The translations under genes were made by a program, and so were the position numbers. A stretch of 64,000 bases of DNA from Epiperipatus broadwayi (taxonomy: Eukaryota; Onychophora; Udeonychophora; Euonychophora; Peripatidae), in contig JAQFVV010000018.1 of assembly GCA_028023455.1 (NCBI GenBank), positions 4,489,800 to 4,553,799 on the forward strand, read 5' to 3'. Below the pieces are notes generated by a model. The model did no database searches. It had not been told where the DNA came from and worked only from the letters and a program-made list of their open reading frames with translations. Below are positions 23,208 through 36,602 of this stretch, in pieces (the stretch's first letter is position 1; the number at the start of each line of letters is the position of its first letter).

Positions 23208-25409
23208 TAACTTAACAGTACTTAATACTTTTTCATGGTGGCTTAGCTCAGCTCAAATTTTTGGAGTATTTCATTAGAATATAAAAACAAAGAGTGTAAA
23301 GTTAAGTAATTATATTCTTAAATACTTGTAAACTTTAGTTGATATATATTGTAATGATTCATGATAAATAAAATAAAAAATATATATTTATAAAATAGAA
23401 GTACTTATATATTCTTTCTATGAATACAATTTCTGATAACTGTCATAATAAAAACATGTAAGAAATCATAACAAACTCCTATGTGTTTATATCTATAAGC
23501 TATCTCATATAATCTTTTACTGACACTGAACATATTTATAAATCATAATTTTATTATAGTATTTTGCCCACAAGTAAAACTCATATAAACTCAATTTTTT
23601 AAAGATATATATTTATAAGATGTCAATGAATCTATTCTTGTTCTAAAATAATTATGGTTTGCATTTTTCTTTTATCATACAAACTATTAATTTTATTTGA
23701 TGATAAATAAATGAAATTTATGTGGAACTACAGCTATCCGATAATAATGTTATTAGATACGTTCACTCGTCATAAAGTAGATAAATAAATAAATGAGTAA
23801 ATTATTAAATAAGTAGATATAGCCATAAATTAACTAATACATAATATAATAAGTGTCTGTAACTCAATAAATGTGTAAATCAATGGGTAGGTGAATCAGT
23901 ACATCATGAAAGGGAATCAAATGACAGACATATTGATGGTTAAATATAAATTTATTAACATCATAAAATTGATTATAACAAAACAAAGAAAATAATTAAC
24001 TTACATTGACTATTATAAATTTAAAATCTTTTCTTAATTATAGTCTATCTTGACTATGCTCCATTCTTCAAAAATCTCTATCTGGATTTTTTTAAAGATA
24101 TTTCTTAGATGTAATTTCAAACTCATGCAAACCAACATGCCTACACTCAAATATACTTATCATAAAATTTAAGAATATATATATTAAGATATATCACATA
24201 AATAAATAAAATTTATTAATTGTATATCTATTTAGAATAAATCATGCTCTTTTATACAATAAACTTTATTATCTTCAAAACAATTAAATGTTGCATCAAT
24301 TTAATAAAGTCTTAATTACTTAATCTAAATCTTAAGTTCATATTGAATAATATTAAAAAAGAAAAAGTAAACTATTATTTTAAATTTTTAAAGGGAGAAA
24401 CATATTTATAATATATATCTATAAAAAGACTTTTTATATATTTATTATGCTGTATTGAAATAAAAGTTTAATGAAAATTTTATGTCATTTTGTTTTATAC
24501 CCAGCCTTCATGCAATAAATCAGCTGACATTTATTAAAATTCTTTCAGCTACAGTTCTTTCTCCAATGTCTTGTGCAGAATTTTAATGATGATGATGGTG
24601 GTGAGAATTGATGTGGGTGCCATCCATTGATGATCCTCAGTTTTTTAACTTTATTAGATTTTTTTACATTAGAGATAGTTTAACTTTGATCATATTTATT
24701 CCATGAAGAAATGATTTGATTTTATTGTTATTCATTCCATTCATTTCATCAGTGATATCAATCAAGAGAATCTCCATGTCCTCCCTTTTACAAAATCTGC
24801 TCCAATGTCATTATTATTTTGTGAATAACTTCATAAAGTTTAAATGTATTAGATATAAACAAAAAAAATTCAATCAGTATGACATTAATGAAGTTCTGTA
24901 TTGTATGCTAGGCAATGTCTTTTTTTTAAAGAAGAATTGCTCATGGAATTTTTTTCTTACCCGTAATAAAAGTAAATATTATTATTCAATACAATAAAAT
25001 ATTCTTTTTTATTTTAATATAAATTATGAAATATTTCATTCATACTTACATTTATTCTTTCATTTATCCTGGGTTTGAACACTTTCTTTAACTAATATCC
25101 TTAAGAGTATCTTAGTCTATTTGTTTTAATTATACATTTGTTAAAATAATAATAAATTACTAATATAAAGATTATTAAATCATCATATTTATATATAAAA
25201 AAATAATACAGTCTTTAAATATCCCACTTCAGAATAATTAACTTTAATAAAAAAAAGTTAAAACTGTGAAGGAGGAATCATTATTTTTTAAACTTGCCAA
25301 AAGCTGCATGATGATAGCTTGAGTTTTTTTATTCTTTCTTTACTTTTTACCTAAGAGTAGGTAGATATTTGTTTAATTCATAACCAAGTTATAAAGATGT
25401 CAGATAGAT
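23204..25409. other. Gene-free AT-rich DNA
   Basis: No gene or element boundary is recognised. The open frame at 24716-24997 is AT-driven (Phe, Ile, Tyr, Asn and Lys rich) and lacks any domain. A short (GAT/GGT)n-like purine patch is present near 24585-24610. Confidence 0.55.
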
Positions 25410-25866
25410 GTATTTTTATATTGGACTATTTCCATCATCTAATATGTGTGTTGAATGTTTTTAAAAAAGTTTAATTTTTAGTTAAATATTCCAAATGCAT
25501 TCAACTGTTAGTAATATCACAGCAAACAGGTTAGTATATGCACCAACTGTTAGTAATATCACAGCAAACAAATGTTAATAATATCACAGCAAACAGGTTA
25601 GTATATATTTTAACTGTTAGTAATATCACAGCAAACAGTGTTTGCTGTGATATTACTAACAGTTAAAACATATGCTAACCTGTTTGCTGTGATATTATTA
25701 ACATTTGTTTGCTGTGATATTACTAACAGTTGGTGCATATACTAACCTGTTTGCTGTGATATTACTAACAGTTGAATGCATTTGGAATATTTAACTAAAA
25801 ATTAAACTTTTCTAATGACATTCAACACACATATTAGATGATGGAAATAGTCCAATATAAAAATAC
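25410..25866. repeat. 457-bp near-perfect palindrome with internal tandem repeats
   Basis: Two arms of 228 bp are symmetric about base 25638 (GCAAACA-G-TGTTTGC). Only scattered mismatches occur, for example around 25462-25470 against 25808-25815. Each arm holds several copies of a block containing CTGTTAGTAATATCACAGC, interleaved with AGGTTAGTATAT spacers. The spacer is one base, so the DNA could extrude a long cruciform and a transcript would be a long hairpin. A 13-bp direct repeat ATGTCAGATAGAT flanks the structure (25397-25409 and 25904-25916); on the right there are 37 extra non-palindromic bases before it. This is compatible with a foldback transposable element. Confidence 0.93.
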
Positions 25867-26231
25867 AGCTAGAACACCATCATCACAAACCTTCAGAAAA
25901 ACAATGTCAGATAGATATGCTGCTTTTGAAAAATGGATCTCTTTCATATTACATATGCATATGAATGGGTATAAACATACTTTGCTAGTCTTTTTATCAA
26001 CTGTCATGTAAATGTAAAATAATTATTTATGTATTTTAGTTGTGATCTTACAGAAAAAAAAGTCTGACAAGTGAAATTATTTAAGATAAACTCCAAACTT
26101 AATTACAGATTAAATAAAGTTTTTTTAATGCTGCCAAATATTAAACTTTACTAAGTAGAGATAATTTCTACTTGTTTTTAAACCATTTTGAAGATGGTCA
26201 TTATAATGTTTACATATAATTTTAAAATTCT
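25867..26231. other. Gene-free AT-rich DNA
   Basis: This stretch contains the right-hand copy of the 13-bp direct repeat (25904-25916). Nothing else is recognised. Confidence 0.55.
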
Positions 26232-26393
26232 AGGTGCAGTAAGATATCATAGGTGAAAGCCACAAGCTAGAAACTAGTCTAGGGATATTGGATGAGTATG
26301 CAATATATAGGGATTTTATGCACAAACCTTTTAACATCTATTGATTACTACGGCTTGTACTGGGAAGCACTGCTATATTGGAGAGTTTGCTAC
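26232..26393 (-). repeat. Diverged fragment of the 35.4-36.6 kb inverted-repeat family
   Basis: The landmarks TAGGTGCAGT, GCCACAAGC, GAAACTAGTCTAGGGATATT, GGATTTTATGCACAA and TTGATTACT appear in the same order as in the right arm at about 36405-36592. It is clearly more diverged than the copies at 35.4-36.6 kb, suggesting an old insertion. An internal piece (the segment after GGTGCAGT) is missing. Confidence 0.75.
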
Positions 26394-27252
26394 TGATTTT
26401 AAAAAGAATAAAAATTATCTCTACAAGTAAAGTTTATTATTTTGCTGCATTGAAAAATGCATTATTTACATTTGTGTTTGATTTAGGGTTTAGTAAAATA
26501 GTATAATGTATTAAACTTATTTTCTATATAATATCAAAACTAGCATATGTAAATGATTGTCTTAGATTCGTTTAACAATTTGGGAAGAGCAAGTAAATTG
26601 ATGGTAACAGGGTTTGGAAATGTGTCATTCTATTGTTTGCATATAGTTTTAAAACACTATATTAAATAGTTATTTATGCATATTTACATTTTCTAGATTA
26701 TTTACTTCTGCAAATATTTGAGACTGCAAATATAAATGGTTATTCTGAATTTGTTGATAGTCTACCAAAGACTAGAGTGGTAAAAATCTTTTGAAAGCAT
26801 TCAGATAAATTGTCTCAACAGGAAAATACATATATAATATTGGGAAATGCTGTATTTAAGATTATTGGGTAAATATGTGTGTGTGTGTGTGTGTAAAGAA
26901 TCCAATGAAATAGTTGATAGTGCACCAATGTCATGTCCGTTATCTTAGCTAAAGTTCAGACTAGTTACTCTTCCCAATATTAATAATGATATAATTATAA
27001 ATTACACAGAATAATTAGTGCCAATTCACTCAAAACTATATATCATTTATCTTTCTTATTTTTATATAAAGAACTAACTTAAGTTTAAAAAAATATATTA
27101 GTCTTTTGCAAAAACAAATTTAAAAAAAATAAGTAAACAAGGGAGTCTAAGATAACGCATACCAATGCAATATATATCACTTTTGTGATTTTTCTATTAA
27201 AAATAAAAGTATGTGGATGTGTATCTATATTGAAAAAAAAACATATATATAT
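26394..27252. other. Gene-free AT-rich DNA with a (GT)n tract
   Basis: A short (GT)n tract is at about 26875-26894. No gene is seen. Confidence 0.55.
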
Positions 27253-29371
27253 TATACCGGACAAAAGCTTTAGACTCACATAAATTGACCGCCAGGGCGC
27301 CACTAGTCCGAAATTTGGAACTAGACATTTATTTTTATGGGGTTACAGGATATGCGAATCGAATGCGCCGGACTAGCTCAATCAAGCAAATGAGATCTAT
27401 GTTTTGTTCAGTGAGTTGGAAAGGTAGCAACAGAAAACAAAATCAACTAAGTAAAGGAATAAATAAATAATTTTATTAAAAGTATAATTAAATGAACATA
27501 AATCTAAATAATAAACTTTAAAGCACATTTAAAATATGTACTACACGTACATTCGCAAAATTAAACTAAAATATTTATATGGCTTTGAGAGCGATTTCCT
27601 GGGTGTGAAAGAGTGCAAAATACTGGCAGTAGCAGAAGTATTAGTAAGTATACAGTGATCTCACAACAGACAAGGGACGTTAGCTTCCTGCTTATAACCC
27701 ATAGTTAGGAAAAGAGACTTATGTCAAAACAGAAGAAATGCGAAGATAGCTTCCAAAACATTAATAATAATAAAAAGGGTGTTGAAAGTTATTACTTTCA
27801 ATCGATTGACCTTCCTCTGAGTAAGACAGGCTAGGAGCTCACGATCTACCTATTGAGAGGGTTAAAACGATCGTACGTGCCCCTAATAAACGAATTGGAA
27901 GCTTGAAGAAATAAAACTAAGAACTATTATATTTCTTAATAGTCTAAGAAATAAGAAAGTAGCTTCCAAAACATTAATAATAATAATAAAAGGAGTGTTG
28001 AAAGTTATTACTTTCAATCAATTGACCTCCCTCTGAGTGAGACAGGCTAGGAGCTCACGATTTACCTATTGAGAGGGTTAAAACGATCGTACGTGCCTCT
28101 AATAAACGAATTGGAAGCTTGAAGAAATGAAACTAAGAACTATTATATTTCTTAATAGTCTATTATAAATAAAGTTTCACAACATAAGCAGAACTAATAA
28201 TAAAATGGGTTACGAGCCAGAAGTCAATTAAAATAGTCTGTAATATCCAGACAGCTTTCTATAATAAAAGGGATGTGAGATTATAAATAAACTATCTTAC
28301 TTACTAAGACTTAAATAGGACGGACAGTAATAAGTTTGAAACTAGCACTCGTTAAAAAAAAAATATATCAAGCACACCGAAATCGAATTACAAAAGATAT
28401 AACTTTAAAAACATTTATATTACAAAAAAAAAAAACAAATCTAAGACAACAAAATTATTTAAATTGTGGAGCATAAGGTACCTTAATAATTTAGTTAAAC
28501 GCTAGTGCACTAGACTTCTTAGGTTAGTCCGTTGCTCGGGAGTCACTGACGGTAGGCTTGGGCAAGTTGGTTAGTGGTTTCTTTGGAGCTGGTTCTTATG
28601 GCATTGTAGGCAGTTAATGGAGACACAGGACGTCCGAACCTGTCCTGGCGAGAAGCTTAGCACATCATGGTAAAGAAAATATTCTTGCTGTAGGTTTAAT
28701 GTTCATTCTAGGTAGAATAATTACTGGATCAGCTTTCAGAATAGACAGGAATCGTTCTTTCCAAGTATTTTGGCAGGAATCGTGCAATTCTCCTGTCAGA
28801 GTTGGTGTCTGTCTCTTTGCGCTGGTGCAAGTATTCTAGCTGATGCCAGTATTGAAAGCTAGTCCAAGATAATCCAATGGCATGATTCAACCTGTTATAT
28901 CTGAATCATATCTCCTAAACCAATTACCAAACTTTTTCTTTTTAATTAAAATTTAAAAATTCTCGATCTAGATAACAATAGTTATCTAATTAACAAAATA
29001 AATTGCCCTTTACAGATCTAGGAATTAACTAATGAAAAATTCTTTTCTTTTTGTTTTCTTTCTTTTTTTAATTAGCCTTATCAATCTAAATCCCTAAATC
29101 TGAAAAGCAATCTATTTGTACACTTTACTTTTACATAAATTTAACAAAAAAAAATCATCTTAGTTTTCTTTTATTTTCAAAATTAAAATTAAAAACCAAA
29201 TATAACTGTGGTATTAAAATATAATTCCCACGCACATACATATATATTTGTACAAGCATAAAAAAAACTTTTAATCAAGTTTTACAAACGAAACCTTATA
29301 TAAAAATTTATTTTATTTTCTTCCCCTATAAAACTATAATTTTTGTAATGGTGTCTTAAACATCCATTACA
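27253..29371 (-). mobile_element. 2.1-kb solo LTR-like element in (TA)n, minus orientation
   Basis: The plus strand begins TATACCGGAC (a probable decayed TGTA...CCGG, compare TGTAACGATCCGG at 20918) and ends CATCCATTACA, both against (TA)n with ATAT on each side. On the minus strand the first 28 bases form a terminal hairpin TGTAATGG...CCATTACA with an 8-bp stem. Near the 3' end CTAGT...ACTAG lies next to GGCGCC (27296-27324), as in the blocks at 20918 and 46661. CCATTACA also occurs at the start of the 3.3-kb LTRs at 46661 and 53603. No protein is encoded. A 213-bp tandem duplication lies inside. A promoter is not obvious; minus-strand GCCATTGGATTATC near 28880 is the only CCAAT-like site noted. 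Confidence 0.6.
27748..28160. repeat. Two-copy tandem duplication, period 213 bp, inside the LTR-like block
   Basis: Copy 1 (27748-27960) and copy 2 (27961-28160) both begin AGCTTCCAAAACATTAATAA and contain GGAGCTCACGAT, GAGAGGGTTAAAACGATCG and AACTATTATATTTCTTAATAG. Only a few substitutions separate them, so the duplication is recent compared with the spread of the LTR family. Confidence 0.93.
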
Positions 29372-29422
29372 ATATATATATATATATAAGCTACCTAAAG
29401 GAATTTATCCCCTCCAAACCTA

Positions 29423-29560
29423 AAAAGAAACAAAATTACTTGTATGTGAAACTGCTATCTTTATTATTTCAACCAGAGGTCTGGTATTTCTTTCTGATGA
29501 AAATCAGTCCTCTAGTTGAAAAACCATAACAGTCTCATATATAAGTAATTTTGTTTCTTA
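29423..29560. repeat. Imperfect palindrome, about 138 bp
   Basis: The left arm AAGAAACAAAATTACTTGTA...TTTCAACCAGAGG pairs with the right arm CCTCTAGTTGAAA...AGTAATTTTGTTTCTT. The centre is near 29490. It is probably a foldback MITE and lies about 50 bp right of the LTR-like block. No coding content. Confidence 0.8.
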
Positions 29561-31658
29561 TTATTTTTGTGTGTATCTATATATATATATATACTCTCAG
29601 TATATCCAGATATATAAGTAGATAGACATAGTAAAGTACAAATGTTGTTAAATATACCATTACTGGACATAAACTTTTCACCAGCTTTTTATTGAAGAAC
29701 AATGGGGAGAGTTTTTCTGCTGGTGGCGAAAGTTTTCAGTTATATTTGTAATATTTTTAACTAAGAATATCTTTAAAAAATCTGAATTTAATATAAGATT
29801 GTGATAAAAAAAATTAGCCTGTTCTGAAGACTGCTACTTTTATTAGTCTACATAAGCTGTAATTACATCATTATTAATATTAAAAAGCTAATAGTTAAGG
29901 ATTACTTCAGTTATTATCAGTTAGTCATTAAACTTTATGAAGTGGCAACTGAATATATATATATTTGCTGTGCATAATTCAGTACAGAATAGATTTCAAG
30001 ATTCTGTAATTCAAGATCTATGGATCTCAGGCAAGTTTTACTTCTAGTGCTTTATTTTGATGTGCATGTTATAGTCCAATGATAGGGTGGCATATTTTGA
30101 AGGTTAAGGTTTGTGAATTATGACCAACTCTATCATTTCAGGTACTTAAAACTTATTTGTTTATTAATGTTACATATTTATTATCAAACAATATTTCTAT
30201 TAATAAATTAACCAAAATTGAGAAAAATAAGCTATTTTATTTTTAAAATATGTATCAATTTATTTTTCTTTGGTATTTGTTCTAAATAATATTTTTTGCT
30301 GCTGTAATTACGATGATAATCATGATTATTTTTATTTTGAGTTATAATGCACATTGATCCGTGGAAGTCACAAGGCAGCGTGAATTTATATTTTAAATAA
30401 AAAGAAATTATTTTCTGAAAGTTGGAAAGAGCTATCGAATGCGTAAAGTTATTATTTAGTAATTAGATAAAACCTGACACTTTGAATTCTTACATTGAGA
30501 TAACTAGGTGACAGCTGATTATCATATACTTTGATGATTTTTACAGATCACAAAGTCTCTCGAATGTTTCCATTCTACTCTGTATTTTATAAGGCCAAAT
30601 GAACTCTGTAAAATCTTAATTTTAATATGCATTTGTCATCAAAAATGATTATAAACACAATAATGCTTAATCATTAGCCTGCATAAAAAGAAGTAAGTAG
30701 AAAAAAGATCTGGAATGTTGAACTTAATTATGACCTTCAAATGTTTCTAACTCATTCTTAATCTATTACAAGTATATTGAATCTTTTATTACACCTAAAA
30801 AACCAAAAGTTAAACTGAGAATAATCGTTATCTCAAACTTGTGAATGCATAATATATCAGCTAGGAATAATGACTTCATTTTTTATAATATATTGTTTAA
30901 TAATTTTACTGGTAAAAAATTTGGATTTTATATTAAAAACAAAGTAAATTTTAATGTCTTATTTTTTTTTTGCATATTAAAAAAATAAACTCATAAAATG
31001 CAATATCTCACAGTCAGCAATAAAAGCTACATTATTAATAATTATATTTACTTTAGCAGTTAGTGTATCCATTAAGTTGGAATATCTAGATATTCATTAT
31101 AAACCTATTTGTGATAGGAAAAAAAAGTCAAGGCTCAAGTAGCCCAGCTATAACGTCTAGGTCATCAAAATTGTAGGCAAATGTGACAACCACTACACCA
31201 TGGTCCTTTTTGAATATTACTTAAATGATCTCATTTTTTAATTATGCAAATATGTAATTACTTTATTTGAAAGAAAGTTAGTAATTATAATATATTATTT
31301 AAATTAAACAATTGGTACCAAATAATAATCCATTAAGAAGTTAACAAAGTTAACAAATATAAAGATATTCCAGTATCTGCTATATAAAAAAAACAAAAAA
31401 AAAACATTGAAGCCAAATATATGGAGCCATGAAGTTAAAGATATTAATAAATTGAATAAAAATTAATGGATGGATCTTTATTTAAAAAAACAGTCACCAA
31501 CTTCCTGATAAATATTACTCTTGATGACTTGAAATTGAAACAATATCTCTTTAAAAAAATTAATATTATATTTAAAATATTTTTAATAAATAATAATAGA
31601 GTGTAAGAAGTGATATTATATATATATATAAATTTAATATTTTTAATAGTTTAATAAA
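29561..31658. other. Gene-free AT-rich DNA
   Basis: No gene, RNA or bounded repeat is recognised. Short (TA)n tracts occur near 29577-29592 and 31617-31630. Confidence 0.55.
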
Positions 31659-31783
31659 GATGTAAATTAATCAGTAAATGAAATCTTACTTATATAAATG
31701 AAGTTAAATCCACATCAATATATCTTGGCTTTGGATTTAACTTCATTTATATAACAGAAATTCCATTTAGTAATTAATTTACA
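31659..31783. repeat. Imperfect palindrome, about 125 bp
   Basis: The core arms TATATAAATGAAGTTAAATC and its complement flank a short loop (near 31718-31728). Weaker pairing extends to GATGTAAATTAAT on the left and ATTAATTTACAT on the right. MITE-like and non-coding. Confidence 0.75.
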
Positions 31784-33044
31784 TATATATAAAAACAGTA
31801 AAATATTTACAATAATAATTATAAATAATTTACAAGTACTTGATCACTTTCAGTTACTTTAGTAATCATTCTCACTGTTAAACATTTTAAATCTTAAAAA
31901 AATGTTTAACATTGAAAATAGTTGGAAATAATTAAAAGTGCTTCAGAATTCTATAATTGTTATTATGAAGATTTACCATTCATTAATGGTTTTATTTATT
32001 ATATTGAAAGTATTAATTTATAATGGACATATATATTTGATTTAATTAAATAAGCAAATTCATATGTTTTGTATAATTATGGAATTGCAAAGTTTTATTA
32101 AATTCTATTATTAAATTCTACTTTATAGTGTGTATCTGTTTATCTTCATGTGTCTACCAAAGATGGTTATATTAATTAGAATATAAAAATACAAAATATT
32201 TTTTATTTAATTTCATTTTAATTTAATAATTTAAAATTTTTTGTTAACATCTTTCTATTACACATATTATATTTAATATTATTGCAATTATTTATTTAGT
32301 GCAATAATTAACCTAAGATTCTTTTAAATGTTATAACTAATAATTCCTAAAAAATGTACATTTGCTTATTATAAAATTATATGTTTTATTCAGTGTAGAA
32401 AAATTCAGGATATTGTTGGTTCACAATCAAGTAGTAAACAATGAGATGGAGGAGGGAAAGATATGTAAGCTAATGGTAGCACTTTTTTTAATTAAACCAA
32501 GACCTTTTTCATTTATCATGAGCAAAAAGTTATAAAAGAAAGAGTATTTTTTTAATAATTAATAATATAATTCTACTGACACAAATTTAGCAATAACTAT
32601 AAAGACAGCTACTTATAATCATTAGAAGAGAATATATAGTGATTCCAATGAGGAGACAGGTTTTCTGGTGTTTTTACCAAATTCTTAAAATCTGCTACTG
32701 TGACCCAGATATAATAGATAACTAAAATTTTGTTCATGCATTTGGCCTCAATTTTAACCTTTTGAGTTTTTGAAATTATTTCTAAAGAAAATAGACACAA
32801 CAATCACAAATGACTCTGCACTTGTTGATGACATTCCAATAATATCTTGAGACATCAGATTCAAATGTTTAATCCTGTTTGATCTGGAAAAAATGTTTTG
32901 GGCTCTGCAAGAATTTTATTTCTTATTGCCATTTTTTTTTTTTAATTGATTGAAAAATTTACTGGATGAACATCCAAATGTTTTTTTAATTTGAGATCTG
33001 TTTTAGAAGCTGAAACTATATTTTAAATTAAAGTTAAGTTTAAT
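31784..33044. other. Gene-free AT-rich DNA
   Basis: No gene is recognised. The open frame at 32609-32803 on the minus strand is short and has no domain signature. Confidence 0.55.
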
Positions 33045-33195
33045 CTATTATATATATATAATTTTTAATGGTAAAAACAATATTATAATTTCAAATCTTT
33101 TGTAGCACTTGCGATTGCCACCATGTAATCGAAAGTGCTACAAAAGAATTTAAATTATAATATTGTATTTACTGTTAAATTTTGTATATAATATT
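33045..33195. repeat. Palindromic MITE-like repeat, about 150 bp
   Basis: The left arm ...CAATATTATAATTT...CTTTTGTAGCACTTGCGATT pairs with the right arm AATCGAAAGTGCTACAAAAG...AAATTATAATATTG. The centre lies near 33120 (GCCACCATGT). The ends run into TATATA on both sides, compatible with TA-targeted insertion. As RNA it would form a hairpin of about 60 bp per arm. Confidence 0.8.
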
Positions 33196-35415
33196 TTATA
33201 ATGGGTATTGTATTTTACATTTATTATATAAATTTATTACCATTATGACATTCACCATGTGACATCTTATACATGAAAATATGGGAAGCCAATGAAAGTG
33301 AGTATACATGAATATATCAGTAATATTTATTGATAAGGTGTAAGATTACTATGAGCAGTTTTACTTCAATCACAGTCACCTTATTGACCAATAAAATATA
33401 CAAGTCCTAAGAATACTATCTTAAGAATATTTACATTACAATCCATTCAGTTCTAGTTAGCTTTGCAATAAGATTGATTAGATATCAGTAAAAAAAGGAA
33501 CAAGTTGTACTTTAATCCAAACACATGAAATATCACTGAATATAATTATGATTTTGAATATTATTGTAAAATACTTCATTCCTTTTGTGAGAAATTTCTC
33601 TGTCATTTAGATAGAAAGTTAAACATATTGTTTTTGTTGAAATAGAAATAAAGCCCAGATTTTAAAACAGAACATTACACTTTTCATAATCTTATTAAAA
33701 GATCTTTATTCTGGAATGAATTGTTTGTAATGTTAATGCAATGTCTTCAGTATAGATTAATTATCTGTATTCTGTTTATGAAAAGACCAATGATGAATAT
33801 ATTAAATAAGGTAGGCAGAAAGACTGAAGGTTTTAAAAGACAAACCTGTAAAATTTTTAATTGCTTTGATTATTGATGTTTCCACTTTTCCAAATTGACA
33901 TAATAAGCTAAATTTACTTCAATATCAGTAGCATCAAGTTTTACTTTATTTTAAAAGTTCTTTTTGTATTTCTTGTTAAGATTATTTTTTCAAAGAACTT
34001 TCTAGAGAACACCTAATAATAACAATTTATTTCATCATAGATATTATTAGGTTTTAAGATTATTATAATTTTACTTTCATAGTATTTTTATGAAATCATT
34101 TTGTTTGAATGATGTAATATGTTTACTGATAATTCTTTGACTTTAAGTTTTAAGTTTTTTACATACACACACCCAATGCCTTTTTTAATATAAATAATCT
34201 AGATCAAGTTTAAATTCTATAGAAAACTTATGGATTGAGTTTAGCTTGTAATTTCTAATCCAAAAGTACTTGTCCCGGGTCTGTCAATTTTGGGTTTAGG
34301 AGTATGATATATAAAACTGGAAATATCGTTGGCAAGTAGAGTTTAATTTTTTAAATTGCTTTTACAATCACAAAGTTTGTGTAGTAGAAAGAACCCGGCA
34401 TTCTTTTTTTTTTTTTTTTTGTAGAGATTTCCAAGTTGCTGTTTTAGCCCTTTATGTCTATCATCAATTTATGGGTAAATAAACAATAATTCCAAATAGT
34501 ATTTTTGTTTTTATTCCAACTTGAAATATTTTTTTATCATTTTTTAGAGATAGATCCTTTGGCGACAATTATTATAAATTTTATTAAAGATAATGAAAAA
34601 ACATCTGACAACCGCTTTCTTTCGTGGAAATGAGAGAAAGCAGATTTTTTTCTATAATTATTGCACCTAAAGAGAATGAATGGAATTTTAATAAATTTCT
34701 TTCAAGATATTCAGTATATTGATTCCCTTCAGCTTTTTTTAAATTCCGACATAGAAATGGGCAGTTTTAAATAAAGGGATTAAAAATTACAAATGGGAAA
34801 ATATTTGTTTTATGATTGGCAGAAGAAAACTAGTTCTGTGCTAGATATTGATAAAAGAAAAGAAATAATCAAATAATAAAGTCAAATATGCAATAATGAA
34901 ATATTTTATGAGATAAAACATAAATCATAGCTTGTCTCTGAGTCACATTTATCTAAATAGAATTTTTTGTTTACTTGATATGGTAAAAATTGTGCATATA
35001 GATAAAAGCTATTTCTTCTAAAAATTGAGATCTTATTACCAGTGGTTACTAACCGAATTAAAATCTTTTTTTATATGTAAAGAATGCAGAAAAATCAGGA
35101 AAGAACTAAATTAACCTAGAAGATTTGCAAACTTTCCCTACATGAAGATTGTCTATTAACGTAATTTTTATATTATTTGAATTACTTTCAATAGTTCTTG
35201 GTTTTGTAAAAAAAAAAAAAAAAATTAAATAAAGTTATCTCTATTTTATTTTAATTGAGCAAATCGTGTTCTATTTTACCATTTCTTTATATAAAAAAAT
35301 TATTGCTAAATATATACATAAATAAATAATAGCTATAGCCAGCTTACAGCATGTTAAATATCCTGAGTAGTATTTAATAGTTAAAATTTTTTTAAAAATC
35401 TTATTAAAATCACAT
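33196..35415. other. Gene-free AT-rich DNA
   Basis: No gene is seen. A 19-base poly-T run lies near 34404-34422 and a poly-A run near 35209-35223. Confidence 0.55.
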
Positions 35416-35428
35416 AAACACAAAAAAG

Positions 35429-36589
35429 CATTGCATGATCACCATCTCTTGTGCTAGCACATAACTGTTATGAAAGAGGCAAAACTCTCCATACAGTAGG
35501 TCCACCCTGTGCCAATCAGAGTAATCAATGAATAACAGAAAACTTGTGCATAAAATTCCCATATAGTGCCTACTCATCCAATATCCTCAGACTAGTTTTT
35601 GGCTTGTGGCCTTCATCAGTGAGGAGCCTTGGATCTGAGAGCACTGCACCTAGATCTTAGGATCTAATGCAACCCTCCAGAAGCCACATTTTGACTCTAC
35701 TTAACTACAAAACTATGATAATCAAATTGAAAACACAATAATATTTTCAATCTGAGTTCAATAGCTTATATAGTCATATAGGTCTGAACTCAGTTCAGCA
35801 CCCATACATTTTGAGGTCTTTTGCTCTTTAACAACCATAGCCACCACTATCCTATTATACAGGATTGGTGTTAAACCACTAAACATGACATGATCACCAT
35901 CTCTTATGCCAGCACATAATTGTTATTAAACAGGCAAAACTCTCCATACAATAGTGCCACCCTGTGTCAACCAGAGTAATCAATGGCTGCCAGAAGGCTT
36001 GTGCATAAAATCCCTATCTAGTGCCTACTCATCCAATATCCTAGATGTGTATTATATACATAAGCCTTCTGGCATCCATTGGTTCCTCTGGTTGGCACAG
36101 GGTGGCACTACTGTAAGGAGAGTTTTGCCTGTTTAATAACAGTTATGTGCTAGCATAAGAGATGGTAATCATGTAATGTTTAGTAGTTTACCACTAATTC
36201 TGCCTAATAGGATAGTGCTGGCTATGGTTGTTAAAGAGCCAAAGACATCAAAATGTATGGTTGCTGAACTGAGTTCAGACTTATATGACTATATAAGCTA
36301 TTGAGCTTAGATTGAAAATATTATTGTGTTTTCAATTTGATTCTCATAGTTTTGTAGTTAAGTAGAGATAAAAGGTGGCTGCTGGAGAGTTGCATTAGAT
36401 CCTAAGATCTAGGTGCAGTGCTCTCAGATCCAAGGCTCCTCACTGATGAAGGCCACAAGCCAGAAACTAGTCTGGGGATATTGAATGAGAAGGCACTAAA
36501 TGGAGATTTTATGCACAAGCCTTCTGGCATCCATTGATTACTCAGGTTGGCACAGGGTGGCACTACTCTATGGAGAGTTTTGCCTGTTT
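35429..36589. mobile_element. 1.16-kb inverted-repeat (foldback) element with 13-bp target duplication
   Basis: The two halves are inverted copies of one another around about 36045 (the short spacer ATGTGTATTATATACA). A module of about 458 bp that begins AGGCAAAACTCTCC (35477 and again near 35935) is repeated within the left half and reappears reverse complemented in the right half, ending GAGAGTTTTGCCTG. A perfect 13-bp direct repeat AAACACAAAAAAG flanks the whole (35416-35428 and 36590-36602), so it moved as a unit. The arms differ by scattered substitutions and small indels. Partial relatives are at 3217-3341 and 26232-26393. No protein is encoded; frames in the arms are short. The mobilising machinery is unknown. 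A 13-bp duplication with an A-run would fit LINE-type retroposition. Confidence 0.85.
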
Positions 36590-36602
36590 AAACACAAAAA
36601 AG

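Noticed and set aside
33045-33195. microRNA precursor
   Set aside because: The symmetric arms run to the TA-rich ends with no sign of a conserved mature segment. A palindromic MITE is the simpler reading.
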